From the NCBI GenBank assembly GCA_900770395.1, contig CAAGKM010000046.1:62001-126000 (forward strand): DNA of 64,000 nt, read 5' to 3'. The stretch is from an uncultured Prevotella sp. (GTDB lineage: Bacteria > Bacteroidota > Bacteroidia > Bacteroidales > Bacteroidaceae). The position numbers and the translations under genes are program-made. Under the pieces are notes generated by a model. It saw only the letters and a program-made list of their open reading frames with translations, had not been told where the DNA came from and ran no database searches. Below are positions 54,002 to 62,623 of this stretch, in pieces (position 1 is the stretch's first letter; each line of letters opens with the position of its first letter).

Positions 54002-55186
54002 GTGAAACATTTTAAAAACAATTTTAGTATTAAAACGCTGATATTTTTAACATTGTCAGCATGCTTTTCAACATTATGCAGGGCACAGGGGGCGACAGCA
54101 GACTCTGCCGCTGATTCTGTGGAGGTTAGTCTGCTCACTTGTCAGCCCCACAATGAGGTATACAGCCTTTACGGTCACACCGCCATAAGATACCACGACA
54201 TGAGGACCGGCGACGACTGGGCTTTCAACTATGGAATATTCAGTTTCAAAAAGCCATACTTCGCACTGCGTTTCCTCTTTGGCAAGACCGACTATGAGTT
54301 GGGCGTAGTGCCGTTCGATGTATTCAAAAGGGAATATGCGCGTTTCGGCAGCATGGTCACAGAACAGGTAATCAACCTTACAGCTGATGAGAAACAAAAG
54401 ATATGGGATGCACTGCGTGACAACGCACAGCCGTGGAACCGCACCTACAGATATAATTTTCTGTATAACAACTGCACCACTAAGGCACGCGACATGATAG
54501 CATCAAACATCAACGGCAAGATAATCTACAACGAGAAAGCAGACGGCTATCCGTCATTCCGTCAAACAATACACTCATGCAACCAGAACTTCCCGTGGGC
54601 AGCATTGGGCAACGACCTGTGTCTCGGACTGAATGCCGACCAGCCCACAACCATCGGCGAGCAACAATTTCTGCCTGCAAACACGATGAGCGACTTTGCT
54701 CATGCCAAAATCTACGCAAACGGGACATACCGCAACTTGGTGAAAGAGACACGCACCGTGGTACCGCCAGGAGTACAGATAATAGAGCGGGAGTTTCCAC
54801 TCACCCCCACCGAGTGCGCCACAGTGCTGCTCATAATTGGAATACTCATATTCCTCTATGAGAAAAAGAGCAAGAAGATTGTGCGGTGGTGGGACATCAC
54901 ACTTATGTTGGCTGACGGATTGGCAGGAATTGTCATTCTGGCACTGTTCTTCTCCGAGCATCCCACAACAAGCACAAACCTTCAGATATTCCTGTTCAAC
55001 CCCATACCTCTTATATATATATATAATGTGTGGAAAGGCAAAAAAACATACTGGAAGATATCTCTCGCAATGCTGTTCTGCTTCTTCATTGGAGGCATTT
55101 GGCAGGATTATGCCGAGGGAACAGAGATTTTGGCACTGACTTTGCTTATAAGATGCCTCAGTAATATTACGATAAACAAGAAATGA
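54002..55186 (+). CDS. DUF4105 / Lnb-like membrane protein
   Basis: I chose the GTG at 54002 (394 residues) because a promoter element covers the ATG at 53987, and the sequence from 54002 forms a good signal peptide (KHFKNNFSIKTLIFLTLSAC). The periplasmic DUF4105 domain holds TCQPHNEVYSLYGHTAIRYH, FNYGIFSFKKPYFALRFLFG and the conserved YNFLYNNCTTKARDMI with its Cys. Four or five C-terminal membrane helices follow (CATVLLIIGILIFLY, LADGLAGIVILALFF, ISLAMLFCFFIGGIW). Lnb proteins with this domain transfer an acyl chain to the N terminus of lipoproteins; that function for this copy is inferred. The stop overlaps the next gene. Confidence 0.82.
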   Translation: MKHFKNNFSIKTLIFLTLSACFSTLCRAQGATADSAADSVEVSLLTCQPHNEVYSLYGHTAIRYHDMRTGDDWAFNYGIFSFKKPYFALRFLFGKTDYELGVVPFDVFKREYARFGSMVTEQVINLTADEKQKIWDALRDNAQPWNRTYRYNFLYNNCTTKARDMIASNINGKIIYNEKADGYPSFRQTIHSCNQNFPWAALGNDLCLGLNADQPTTIGEQQFLPANTMSDFAHAKIYANGTYRNLVKETRTVVPPGVQIIEREFPLTPTECATVLLIIGILIFLYEKKSKKIVRWWDITLMLADGLAGIVILALFFSEHPTTSTNLQIFLFNPIPLIYIYNVWKGKKTYWKISLAMLFCFFIGGIWQDYAEGTEILALTLLIRCLSNITINKK

Positions 55187-56754
55187 GACTCAGACATATA
55201 TATATACAGCAACTGACGCTGCTCGCAGCATTGACAACTGCACTAAACATGGATGCCCAGCAGGCTCCACGACTTGTCGTGAACATCATCGTAGACCAGC
55301 TCCGCACCGACTACATGCAGGCATTCTCACCGCTCTACGGTGAGAATGGCTTCAAGAAGTTGTTACGCCAAGGACAGGTTTACCAAAACGGTTATTACCC
55401 GTTTGCGCCTGTCGACAGAGCATCCGCCACAGCCTCCATCTCATCTGGCACGACACCTTTTTTCAATGGCATAGTAGGCAAGCGGTGGCTCAACAAGGAA
55501 ACACTGCGCCCGTTGTTCTGTGTAGATGACCCGAAGTTCCAGGGTATCTTCACAAACGACAGATCATCGGCTGCCAACATAAAGGTGTCAACAATGACCG
55601 ACGAGCTGAAGATGGCGTCTGTCGGCAAGTCTGTGGTATACTCCATTGCCCCTGAGCGCGACGCCGCCATACTGCTGGCAGGACACTCCGCCGACGGAGC
55701 AATATGGATTGACGATGAGACTGGCTATTGGTGCTCGTCGAGTTATTACAAACTACCTATAACTAACTGGCTGTCGGAATACAACCGCACCAATGCAGTG
55801 CTGACAGACAAGAACTGTGTGTGGCAGCCCTACAGCAAACAGTCGGGAAGCGTGTCATATTTCATGGGCACAAGCATACAGAAACCTTTCAGCCACAAAT
55901 TCACTGGTGAGAACCGCTACCGCACTTTCAAAACCAGCGGACTTGTGAATGAGAAAATTACAAATCTTGCGACAAAGTGCATCACCACGGCATCCATGGG
56001 CATCGACCCTGCCACCGACGTGCTGTATGTCACCTACTATGCCGGAAAATTTGACCATAAGCCGCTGATTGAGTGTCAGATGGAGTTGCAGGACACATAT
56101 TTCAGGCTTGACATAGAGATAGAGCGTCTGATTTCAAATATCCAGCAGAAGCTCGGAAGCGGGAACGTTTTGTTCGTGCTCACGGGCACTGGCTATATTG
56201 AGGAGGAGAACAACGACTACAGCAGCTACAACGTGCCCACCGGCACATTCTACATCAACCGCGCCACAAGTCTGCTCAACATGTACTTTGGCGCACTGTG
56301 GGGACAGGACAAATATGTTGATACCTCATTCGGGCAGCAGATATATCTCAACCACAAACTGCTGGAAAAGAAGCGGATAAGCTTAGGTGACGCCACACAG
56401 CGTGCCCAAGAGTTCCTGATGCAGATGTCGGGAGTGAGAAACGTCTACACAGCACAGCAGCTACAGCAAAGCAGCAACGACAACTTCCTTAAAACCCGCA
56501 ACCTGTTCAACACAGAGAACTGCGGCGACATTCTGATAGAGATTGCTCCAGGATGGCGGCAAGTAAACGAGGACTCAATGGACAGCTCGGTCTACAACGC
56601 ATCCTGCGTGCAGTTCCCAATCATATTCTTCGGCGCCAACATCAAGGCTGAGACAATCACAATACCAACCTCTGCAGAGCGTATTGCACCAACCATCAGC
56701 CGTGCAATACGGATAAGGGCACCAAACGCATGCTCGTCAGAACCTTTGTTCTGA
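55183..56754 (+). CDS. Alkaline-phosphatase-superfamily protein, probably degenerate
   Basis: The 523-residue protein has a signal peptide (LTLLAALTTALNMDAQ) and the PafA-like fold: LVVNIIVDQLRTDYM, GFKKLLRQGQVYQNG, SISSGTTPFFNGIVGKRW. By eye, however, the nucleophile region reads VDRASATASISS where active enzymes have a TxPGH-type motif. The metal-binding DHG near the end of the strand VLFVLTGTGYIEEEN is missing. So it may be a pseudoenzyme or bind something else. It is coupled to the DUF4105 gene by a four-base overlap and followed by secA. Confidence 0.78.
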   Translation: MRLRHIYIQQLTLLAALTTALNMDAQQAPRLVVNIIVDQLRTDYMQAFSPLYGENGFKKLLRQGQVYQNGYYPFAPVDRASATASISSGTTPFFNGIVGKRWLNKETLRPLFCVDDPKFQGIFTNDRSSAANIKVSTMTDELKMASVGKSVVYSIAPERDAAILLAGHSADGAIWIDDETGYWCSSSYYKLPITNWLSEYNRTNAVLTDKNCVWQPYSKQSGSVSYFMGTSIQKPFSHKFTGENRYRTFKTSGLVNEKITNLATKCITTASMGIDPATDVLYVTYYAGKFDHKPLIECQMELQDTYFRLDIEIERLISNIQQKLGSGNVLFVLTGTGYIEEENNDYSSYNVPTGTFYINRATSLLNMYFGALWGQDKYVDTSFGQQIYLNHKLLEKKRISLGDATQRAQEFLMQMSGVRNVYTAQQLQQSSNDNFLKTRNLFNTENCGDILIEIAPGWRQVNEDSMDSSVYNASCVQFPIIFFGANIKAETITIPTSAERIAPTISRAIRIRAPNACSSEPLF

Positions 56755-56825
56755 AAACGAGACACTAAATAAGCCCTTTCAGACAAAATTTCTGACTTTT
56801 ATGCAAGATTACGATTTATTTTTTG

Positions 56826-56833
56826 TAATTTTG
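56826..56833 (+). promoter_or_regulatory. -7 element of the secA promoter
   Basis: TAATTTTG followed by C matches TAnnTTTG, 123 bases before the secA start. Confidence 0.6.
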
Positions 56834-56839
56834 CAGCAC

Positions 56840-56915
56840 AATTGCGCAGACACAATCAAAAAGGTTGTGCCCATTGCGCAATTATCACCATTAATAACGG
56901 TGCCGCCAAGGCGCC
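56840..56915 (+). promoter_or_regulatory. Hairpins in the secA leader
   Basis: AATTGCGCA (56840-56848) pairs with TGCGCAATT (56875-56883), with inner CACAA/TTGTG (56851-56855, 56865-56869). A second hairpin GGTGCC/GGCGCC follows at 56899-56915. Both lie between promoter and start codon, without a T-run. Confidence 0.5.
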
Positions 56916-56956
56916 ATATTTAAACATCATTCATATAGAAAATAAAAAATAAAAAT

Positions 56957-59900
56957 ATGAATTTCACAAAATTACTGAAATCATTGTTTGGCGACAAGTC
57001 ATCGCGAGACATGAAACTTATTCAGCCTTTGGTGGAACAGGCAAAGGCAAAGACACCATTAGTTGAAGCGCTGGACAACGACGCGCTCCGTGCCCGTGTT
57101 CAGGAGATAAAGGCAAACATTCAGGCTGCCGCCAATGAGCAAAAGGCAAAGATAGCCGAGCTGAAAGCCACCATAGAGGAGACTCCCATAGACGAGCGTG
57201 CAGCCATCTTCGCACAGATTGACAAGCTCGACAAGGAGGCGCTGGAGTTTTACGAGGTGGCACTCAACGAGGCTATGCCCGAGGTTTACGCCATTGTGAA
57301 GGAGACAGCCAAGCGTTTCGCAACCAACGAGGACACAATCGTTACAGCCAACGACTTCGACCGTCAGCTGGCAGCCAACCCTGCCAACGACTTCATCACC
57401 ATCGACGGCGACAAGGCTCTTTATCATAACCACTGGACAGCTGGAGGCAATGACCTGAAGTGGGAGATGATTCACTACGACGTGCAGCTCTTCGGAGGCT
57501 GCGTGCTCCATCAGGGCAAGATTGCCGAGATGGCAACCGGTGAGGGTAAGACTCTCGTGGCGACACTGCCTGTATTCCTCAATGCCCTCACGGGCAACGG
57601 CGTACACGTGGTGACCGTCAACGACTATCTGGCGAAACGTGACTCAGAGTGGATGGGACCGCTTTACATGTTCCACGGACTCTCAGTGGATTGCATCGAC
57701 AAGCATCAGCCTAACTCCGAGGCTCGCCGCAGAGCTTATCAGGCAGACATTACATTCGGAACGAACAACGAGTTTGGTTTCGACTATCTGCGCGACAACA
57801 TGGCGACATCACCCGCCGACCTTGTGCAGCGGGCACACAATTATGCCATCGTTGACGAGGTTGACTCGGTGCTCATTGATGACGCACGTACACCTCTTAT
57901 CATATCCGGTCCTGTGCCAAAGGGCGACGTGCAGATGTTCGAGGAGTATCAGCCATTGGTTGAGAAGATTGTAGGTGTGCAGCGCCAGCTTGCCACACAG
58001 TACCTGGCAGACGCAAAGCAGAAGATTGCCGAGGGACAGAAGACAAACAACAAGGAGCTGCTCGACGAGGGCTTCCTTTCACTATACCGCTCCCACAAGG
58101 CGCTGCCTAAGAACAAGGCGCTCATCAAGTTCCTCTCCGAGGAGGGCATCAAGGCTGGTATGCTCAAGACTGAGGAGATTTACATGGAGAACAACAACCG
58201 CAAGATGCCTGAGTGCGTGGAGCCTCTCTACTTCGTTGTGGATGAGAAACTCAATTCATGCGACCTCACCGACAAGGGTACGGCATGGCTTGCAAAGGAA
58301 GTGAACGACGCTGAGCTGTTTGTGCTGCCCGACATCACATCACAGCTCTCTGAGCTTGAGACACACACTGAGCTGAGCGACGAGGAGCGTGTGAACCGCA
58401 AGGACGAGCTGCTCAACCACTACGGCGTGCAGAGCGAGCGTGTACACACCCTGCAGCAGCTGCTCAAGGCATACACCATGTTCAACAAGGACGATGAGTA
58501 TGTGGTGATTGACGGCGAGGTGAAGATTGTCGACGAGCAGACAGGACGTATCATGGAGGGACGCCGCTGGAGCGACGGACTGCATCAGGCTGTAGAGGCA
58601 AAGGAGCACGTTAAGGTGGAGGCAGCAACACAAACCTTCGCAACCATCACCCTGCAGAACTACTTCCGTATGTACCACAAACTGGCAGGTATGACCGGTA
58701 CCGCATCTACCGAGGCTGGCGAGTTCTGGGACATCTACAAGCTCGACGTCGTGGAGATACCAACCAACCGCCCGGTGGCACGTAAAGATATGGACGACCG
58801 CGTGTACAAAACAGCACGTGAGAAATATAAGGCAGTGATTGAAGAGATTGAGCTGATGCGCAACAACGGACGCCCGGTGCTCGTGGGCACCACATCTGTG
58901 GAAATCTCGGAAATGCTCTCCAAGATGCTCAGCATGCGCAAGATACCTCATCAGGTGCTTAACGCAAAGCTCCACCAGAAGGAGGCTGACATCGTGGCAC
59001 TTGCCGGACAGAGCACCAACGGACTTGGAGCCGTAACCATTGCCACCAACATGGCAGGCCGTGGTACCGACATCAAGCTGTCACCTGAGGTTAAGGCTGC
59101 AGGCGGTCTTGCCATCATCGGTACAGAGCGGCATGAGAGCCGCCGTGTAGACCGTCAGCTGCGCGGTCGTGCCGGCCGTCAGGGTGACCCCGGCTCATCT
59201 GTGTTCTTCGTTTCATTGGAGGACAAGCTCATGCGTCTGTTCGCATCAGAGCGCATCGCATCAGTCATGGACCGCCTTGGTTTCAAGGAAGGCGAGATGA
59301 TTGAGAGCAGCATGATCAGCAAGAGCATCGAGCGTGCCCAGCGTAAGGTGGAGGAGAACCATTTTGGTGTGCGTAAGCGCCTGCTGGAATACGACGACGT
59401 GATGAACAAACAGCGTACAGTGGTTTACGAGAAGCGCCGCCACGCCCTGATGGGAGAGCGCATAGGCATGGACATCGCAAACGTTCTGTGGGACCGTGTG
59501 GTAAGCATCATCGAGAACAACGACTACGAGGGATGCAAGGAAGAATTTATACATATCTTCGCCATGGAGCTGCCGTTCACTGAGGAGGAATACATAAACA
59601 CCAAGCGTGATGATCTCCACGAGGATGTGTTCCAGAAGGTGATGGAGGCGTTCAACCGCCGCACCGAGCGCATACAGCAGGTGGCACAGCCAGTCATCGC
59701 CAACGTATATGAGAATCAGGGTGCGGTATATGAGCGTATCATGGTGCCCATCACCGACGGGCGCCGCATGTATAACATCCCGTGCAACCTCAAGGAGGCT
59801 TACGACACTCAGGCAAAGTCAGTTGTCAAGGAGTTTGAGAAGGCTATCATGCTCCACATCATCGACGAGGCTTGGAAGGAGAACCTGCGCGAGCTGGATG

Positions 59901-60304
59901 AGCTGAAGCACAGCGTGCAGAACGCAAGCTACGAGCAGAAAGATCCTCTGCTCATCTTCAAACTGGAGAGTGCAAAGCTGTTCGACTCAATGGTTGACAC
60001 CATGTACAACCGCATCGTGACCATCCTCATGCGCAGCGGTATTCCAGAGCTGCAGCAGGCACCACAGGAAGCTCCGGCAGAGGAGCCACGCCGACAGCCG
60101 CAGTATGTGGAGAGCCGCAGCGACATACAGGAAGAGCGACTCACCGACCCCAACCAACAGGCGGCAGCATCGCACGACACACGCGCACAGCAGCCACGTG
60201 CCACACAGCCAATAGTAAAGGATAAGCTGCCAGGACGCAACGACCCGTGTCCTTGCGGAAGCGGCAAGAAGTTCAAAAACTGCCACGGCAAGGGGCTGGT
60301 GTAA
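56957..60304 (+). CDS. secA: Preprotein translocase ATPase SecA
   Basis: The 1115-residue motor pushes unfolded proteins through SecYEG. Walker A is [11 protein letters not shown] (about residue 195), the DEAD-like Walker B is [17 protein letters not shown], the second RecA lobe has [15 protein letters not shown] and [20 protein letters not shown], and the helical scaffold follows. The C terminus has a Pro/Glu/Gln-rich linker and the zinc finger [15 protein letters not shown] that binds SecB or phospholipid. The length is large, as in other Bacteroidales, because of inserts around residues 330-420. Confidence 0.97.
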   Translation: MNFTKLLKSLFGDKSSRDMKLIQPLVEQAKAKTPLVEALDNDALRARVQEIKANIQAAANEQKAKIAELKATIEETPIDERAAIFAQIDKLDKEALEFYEVALNEAMPEVYAIVKETAKRFATNEDTIVTANDFDRQLAANPANDFITIDGDKALYHNHWTAGGNDLKWEMIHYDVQLFGGCVLHQGKIAEMATGEGKTLVATLPVFLNALTGNGVHVVTVNDYLAKRDSEWMGPLYMFHGLSVDCIDKHQPNSEARRRAYQADITFGTNNEFGFDYLRDNMATSPADLVQRAHNYAIVDEVDSVLIDDARTPLIISGPVPKGDVQMFEEYQPLVEKIVGVQRQLATQYLADAKQKIAEGQKTNNKELLDEGFLSLYRSHKALPKNKALIKFLSEEGIKAGMLKTEEIYMENNNRKMPECVEPLYFVVDEKLNSCDLTDKGTAWLAKEVNDAELFVLPDITSQLSELETHTELSDEERVNRKDELLNHYGVQSERVHTLQQLLKAYTMFNKDDEYVVIDGEVKIVDEQTGRIMEGRRWSDGLHQAVEAKEHVKVEAATQTFATITLQNYFRMYHKLAGMTGTASTEAGEFWDIYKLDVVEIPTNRPVARKDMDDRVYKTAREKYKAVIEEIELMRNNGRPVLVGTTSVEISEMLSKMLSMRKIPHQVLNAKLHQKEADIVALAGQSTNGLGAVTIATNMAGRGTDIKLSPEVKAAGGLAIIGTERHESRRVDRQLRGRAGRQGDPGSSVFFVSLEDKLMRLFASERIASVMDRLGFKEGEMIESSMISKSIERAQRKVEENHFGVRKRLLEYDDVMNKQRTVVYEKRRHALMGERIGMDIANVLWDRVVSIIENNDYEGCKEEFIHIFAMELPFTEEEYINTKRDDLHEDVFQKVMEAFNRRTERIQQVAQPVIANVYENQGAVYERIMVPITDGRRMYNIPCNLKEAYDTQAKSVVKEFEKAIMLHIIDEAWKENLRELDELKHSVQNASYEQKDPLLIFKLESAKLFDSMVDTMYNRIVTILMRSGIPELQQAPQEAPAEEPRRQPQYVESRSDIQEERLTDPNQQAAASHDTRAQQPRATQPIVKDKLPGRNDPCPCGSGKKFKNCHGKGLV

Positions 60305-60475
60305 ATATGAATACATAAAGGAGATAGAAGAAGTTAAAAGGAGATAAAGGGAGATAAAAGACGTATGTTACAGCCATGACATCTACGCCCAACACTATTG
60401 TCCTTTAACTTCTTAGCGACCAAAGGGAGCGATAACTTCTCTTAACTCCCTTTAACTCCTTAAAATAAGAACAAA
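60305..60475. repeat. Palindromic intergenic repeat downstream of secA
   Basis: The 170 bases after secA are built from AAGTTAAAAGGAGATAAAGG blocks on the left and CTTTAACTTCT/CTTAACTCC blocks on the right around a centre GTTACAGCCATGACATCTACG. The right arm, AGCGACCAAAGGGAGCGATAAC, is the reverse complement of the left arm of the repeat at 21975-22130, while the centres have the same orientation. It lacks an ORF. Confidence 0.65.
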
Positions 60476-60476
60476 A

Positions 60477-61181
60477 ATGATTTGCATACAAAACATAAAG
60501 AAGTCATTCGGCACAAAAATTGCCTGTGACATCGAATCATTGCAAATCCATGAGGGTGAGATAATTGGTCTTGTCGGCAACAACGGTGCCGGCAAGACCA
60601 CTTTGTTCAGAATACTTTTGGATTTGCTCAAGCCCGACAGCGGCGAGGTGACGCTAAAAGGCATCAACGTGCAGGAGAGTGAGGAATGGAAAAACTTCAC
60701 GGGTGCTTACATCAACGAGCAGTTCCTCATCGACTACCTCACCCCCGAGGAGTTTTTCGAGCTGCTTGCAAAGATATCAGGCATCAGCAAGGACGAGATG
60801 AACAGCCAGCTCGCCGCATTCGAGACTTTCGACAACGGCGAGCTTTTAGGCAACGGCAAACTCATCCGCAACATGTCGGCAGGAAACAAGCAGAAGATAG
60901 GCATCATCAGCGCACTGCTCACCAATCCTGAGCTTGTGATTCTCGACGAGCCGTTCAACTTCCTCGACCCACGAAGCCAGAACGTCATCAAAAACATACT
61001 GCTGGAATACGGCGCCAAACACAACGCCACCATCATTATAAGCAGCCATAACCTCACACACACCATCGACATCTCATCGCGGATTCTGCTGCTTGAGGAC
61101 GGAAAAGTGATTAAAGACCTCAACAAGCAGGAAAACTGGGACGTGCAGGAGCTTGAGGACTATTTCTCCACTGCGGAGTAA
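60477..61181 (+). CDS. ABC transporter ATP-binding protein
   Basis: The 234-residue ATPase has Walker A GNNGAGKTTLF (about residues 36-46) and signature MSAGNKQKIGI in place of LSGGQ. Walker B is LVILDEPFNFLDP and the switch His is in IIISSHNL. It resembles the ATPases that pair with DUF5687 membrane proteins in Bacteroidetes, yet no permease gene follows; a dispersed repeat starts nine bases after the stop. The partner may be encoded elsewhere or have been lost. Confidence 0.9.
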   Translation: MICIQNIKKSFGTKIACDIESLQIHEGEIIGLVGNNGAGKTTLFRILLDLLKPDSGEVTLKGINVQESEEWKNFTGAYINEQFLIDYLTPEEFFELLAKISGISKDEMNSQLAAFETFDNGELLGNGKLIRNMSAGNKQKIGIISALLTNPELVILDEPFNFLDPRSQNVIKNILLEYGAKHNATIIISSHNLTHTIDISSRILLLEDGKVIKDLNKQENWDVQELEDYFSTAE

Positions 61182-61189
61182 GAGCTATC

Positions 61190-61650
61190 GCCAAGAGACA
61201 AAGGCACAGATGGCGTAAAAATAATTCTGAAAAATTCCCGCATAATTTTTTTCATTCTGGAGAAGAAAAATGAAGAATTAATACATTTTTTAACCAAAAA
61301 GAAGTAAAAAAACGGTGAGAATTCAATGGTGCCGGAGAAACACTTAAGTGTTTGGAAAGTAATACTTAAGTGTTTTTCGAGCAACACTTAAGTGTTGCAA
61401 AAACAACAGTTAAGCGTTTGAAAAGCAACACTTAACTGTTACTGGTGAATTATTTTAAAATAAAGATTCACGCCATTTCATAACGTACTGAAAATCTGCA
61501 CATTGCAAAATTGACGAGAAATGCGTTTTTTTGACCAGAACGTGGACTTGTTTGTAAAAAATCGAGTCTCAGAAGGTCTTTTGTCATTATAATTCTGAAT
61601 TTTCCATTAATATTTTCCACACCATATCCTCTTTATTAACTTAAATTTTA
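61190..61650. repeat. Dispersed ~450-bp repeat, copy 2
   Basis: This matches 33664-34125 at high identity. At its right end, after ATATCCTC, it jumps to TTTATTAACTTAAATTTTA, a string found at about 34432-34452 just before the 495-residue protein gene. That looks like the same neighbourhood with about 320 bases removed. It includes the five-palindrome array at 61339-61440. No gene is visible in the 490 bases between the ABC ATPase and the HAD gene. Confidence 0.8.
61339..61440. repeat. Second array of five palindromes at 22-bp period
   Basis: Units start at 61339, 61361, 61383, 61405 and 61427 with the form AAYACTTAAGTGTT, keeping the same period and spacers as at 33809-33910. Confidence 0.85.
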
Positions 61651-61671
61651 GCGGCTTAAAATCTGAGCTGT

Positions 61672-62457
61672 TCAGATGACTCCGAAATGCCTCAACGCAT
61701 TCATCACTCCATCATCATCGACACTTGTGGTGACATAGTCGGCAACTGCCTTCACATCGTTGCCGGCATTTCCCATTGCCACTCCTATTCCGGCGGCACG
61801 AATTATTGATATGTCATTGCCGCCGTCGCCAAACGCCATGGTCTCGCCAAGATCGATGCCGAGATATTCAACCACAGATTTCATGCCGTTGTCCTTTCCT
61901 GCCGCCACAACCGTGATGTCGGTAAACGCCGGATGCCAGCGCCCCGAAATACAATGTGGCATGTCCTGCATCAGCTGTTTCTCATAATCACCGCTTACAA
62001 ACGGAGTGAGCTGAAGTATTCTCTGTTCTGCCAGCACCTGCTCCACAGGCGGCATGTGCTCCATCCCCCTAACATTTATCTCTTTCAGAAACACATCTGC
62101 CACCACATCCTTGTAGTTGTAAACCGAAATGTCGCGCTCGCCCACCACAATGCAGGCAAAGTCATCGGCATCAGCACGTTCTGTCAATGCTCTCACATCA
62201 TCGTCAGGTATAGCATTGCAGCTAATAGTCTTGTCGCCGATGAAACACAGTGCCCCGTTGGTGGTGACATATCCGTCAATAAGATGTTCTATCGCCCCGA
62301 GATTGGTGATGATCGGTATCGGGCGACCTGTTGATATATACACTCCCACCCCATTCTCCTTAGCCTTTGTCAACGCCTCAACCGTTGACAAAGGTATCTC
62401 GTGAGTCTTAAAACTCACCAGCGTACCATCAATATCAAAAAACAAACTTTTTACCAT
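61672..62457 (-). CDS. Cof-type HAD phosphatase
   Basis: The 261-residue protein has the HAD motif I FFDIDGTLVSF (Asp nucleophile at residue 8), motif II ISTGRP, and motif III/IV in AFGDGGNDISIIRAAGIGVAMGNA. The C2 cap of the Cof/YwpJ type lies at about residues 80-180. It dephosphorylates small sugar or nucleotide phosphates; specificity is unknown. It has its own promoter. Confidence 0.92.
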   Translation of the reverse strand: MVKSLFFDIDGTLVSFKTHEIPLSTVEALTKAKENGVGVYISTGRPIPIITNLGAIEHLIDGYVTTNGALCFIGDKTISCNAIPDDDVRALTERADADDFACIVVGERDISVYNYKDVVADVFLKEINVRGMEHMPPVEQVLAEQRILQLTPFVSGDYEKQLMQDMPHCISGRWHPAFTDITVVAAGKDNGMKSVVEYLGIDLGETMAFGDGGNDISIIRAAGIGVAMGNAGNDVKAVADYVTTSVDDDGVMNALRHFGVI

Positions 62458-62480
62458 TGTTATCCTTTCTGTTTCTTATG

Positions 62481-62512
62481 CAAAATTACATATAAATCAG
62501 CATACAGCCAAA
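62481..62512 (-). promoter_or_regulatory. Promoter of the HAD phosphatase gene
   Basis: On the minus strand TTTG (62512-62509) and TAATTTTG (62488-62481) are spaced by 20 bases. Confidence 0.65.
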
Positions 62513-62586
62513 CACACACTCCTTAAAAAAACATAAATGTAAGACAGAAATAACGGTTGACTGCTTACAAAATCAAAATTTATCCG

Positions 62587-62594
62587 TATATTTG
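62587..62594 (+). promoter_or_regulatory. -7 element of the glycosidase gene promoter
   Basis: TATATTTG matches TAnnTTTG, 29 bases before the start codon. Confidence 0.5.
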
Positions 62595-62623
62595 TAAACT
62601 ACTTTAAAACAAATATTACGATT

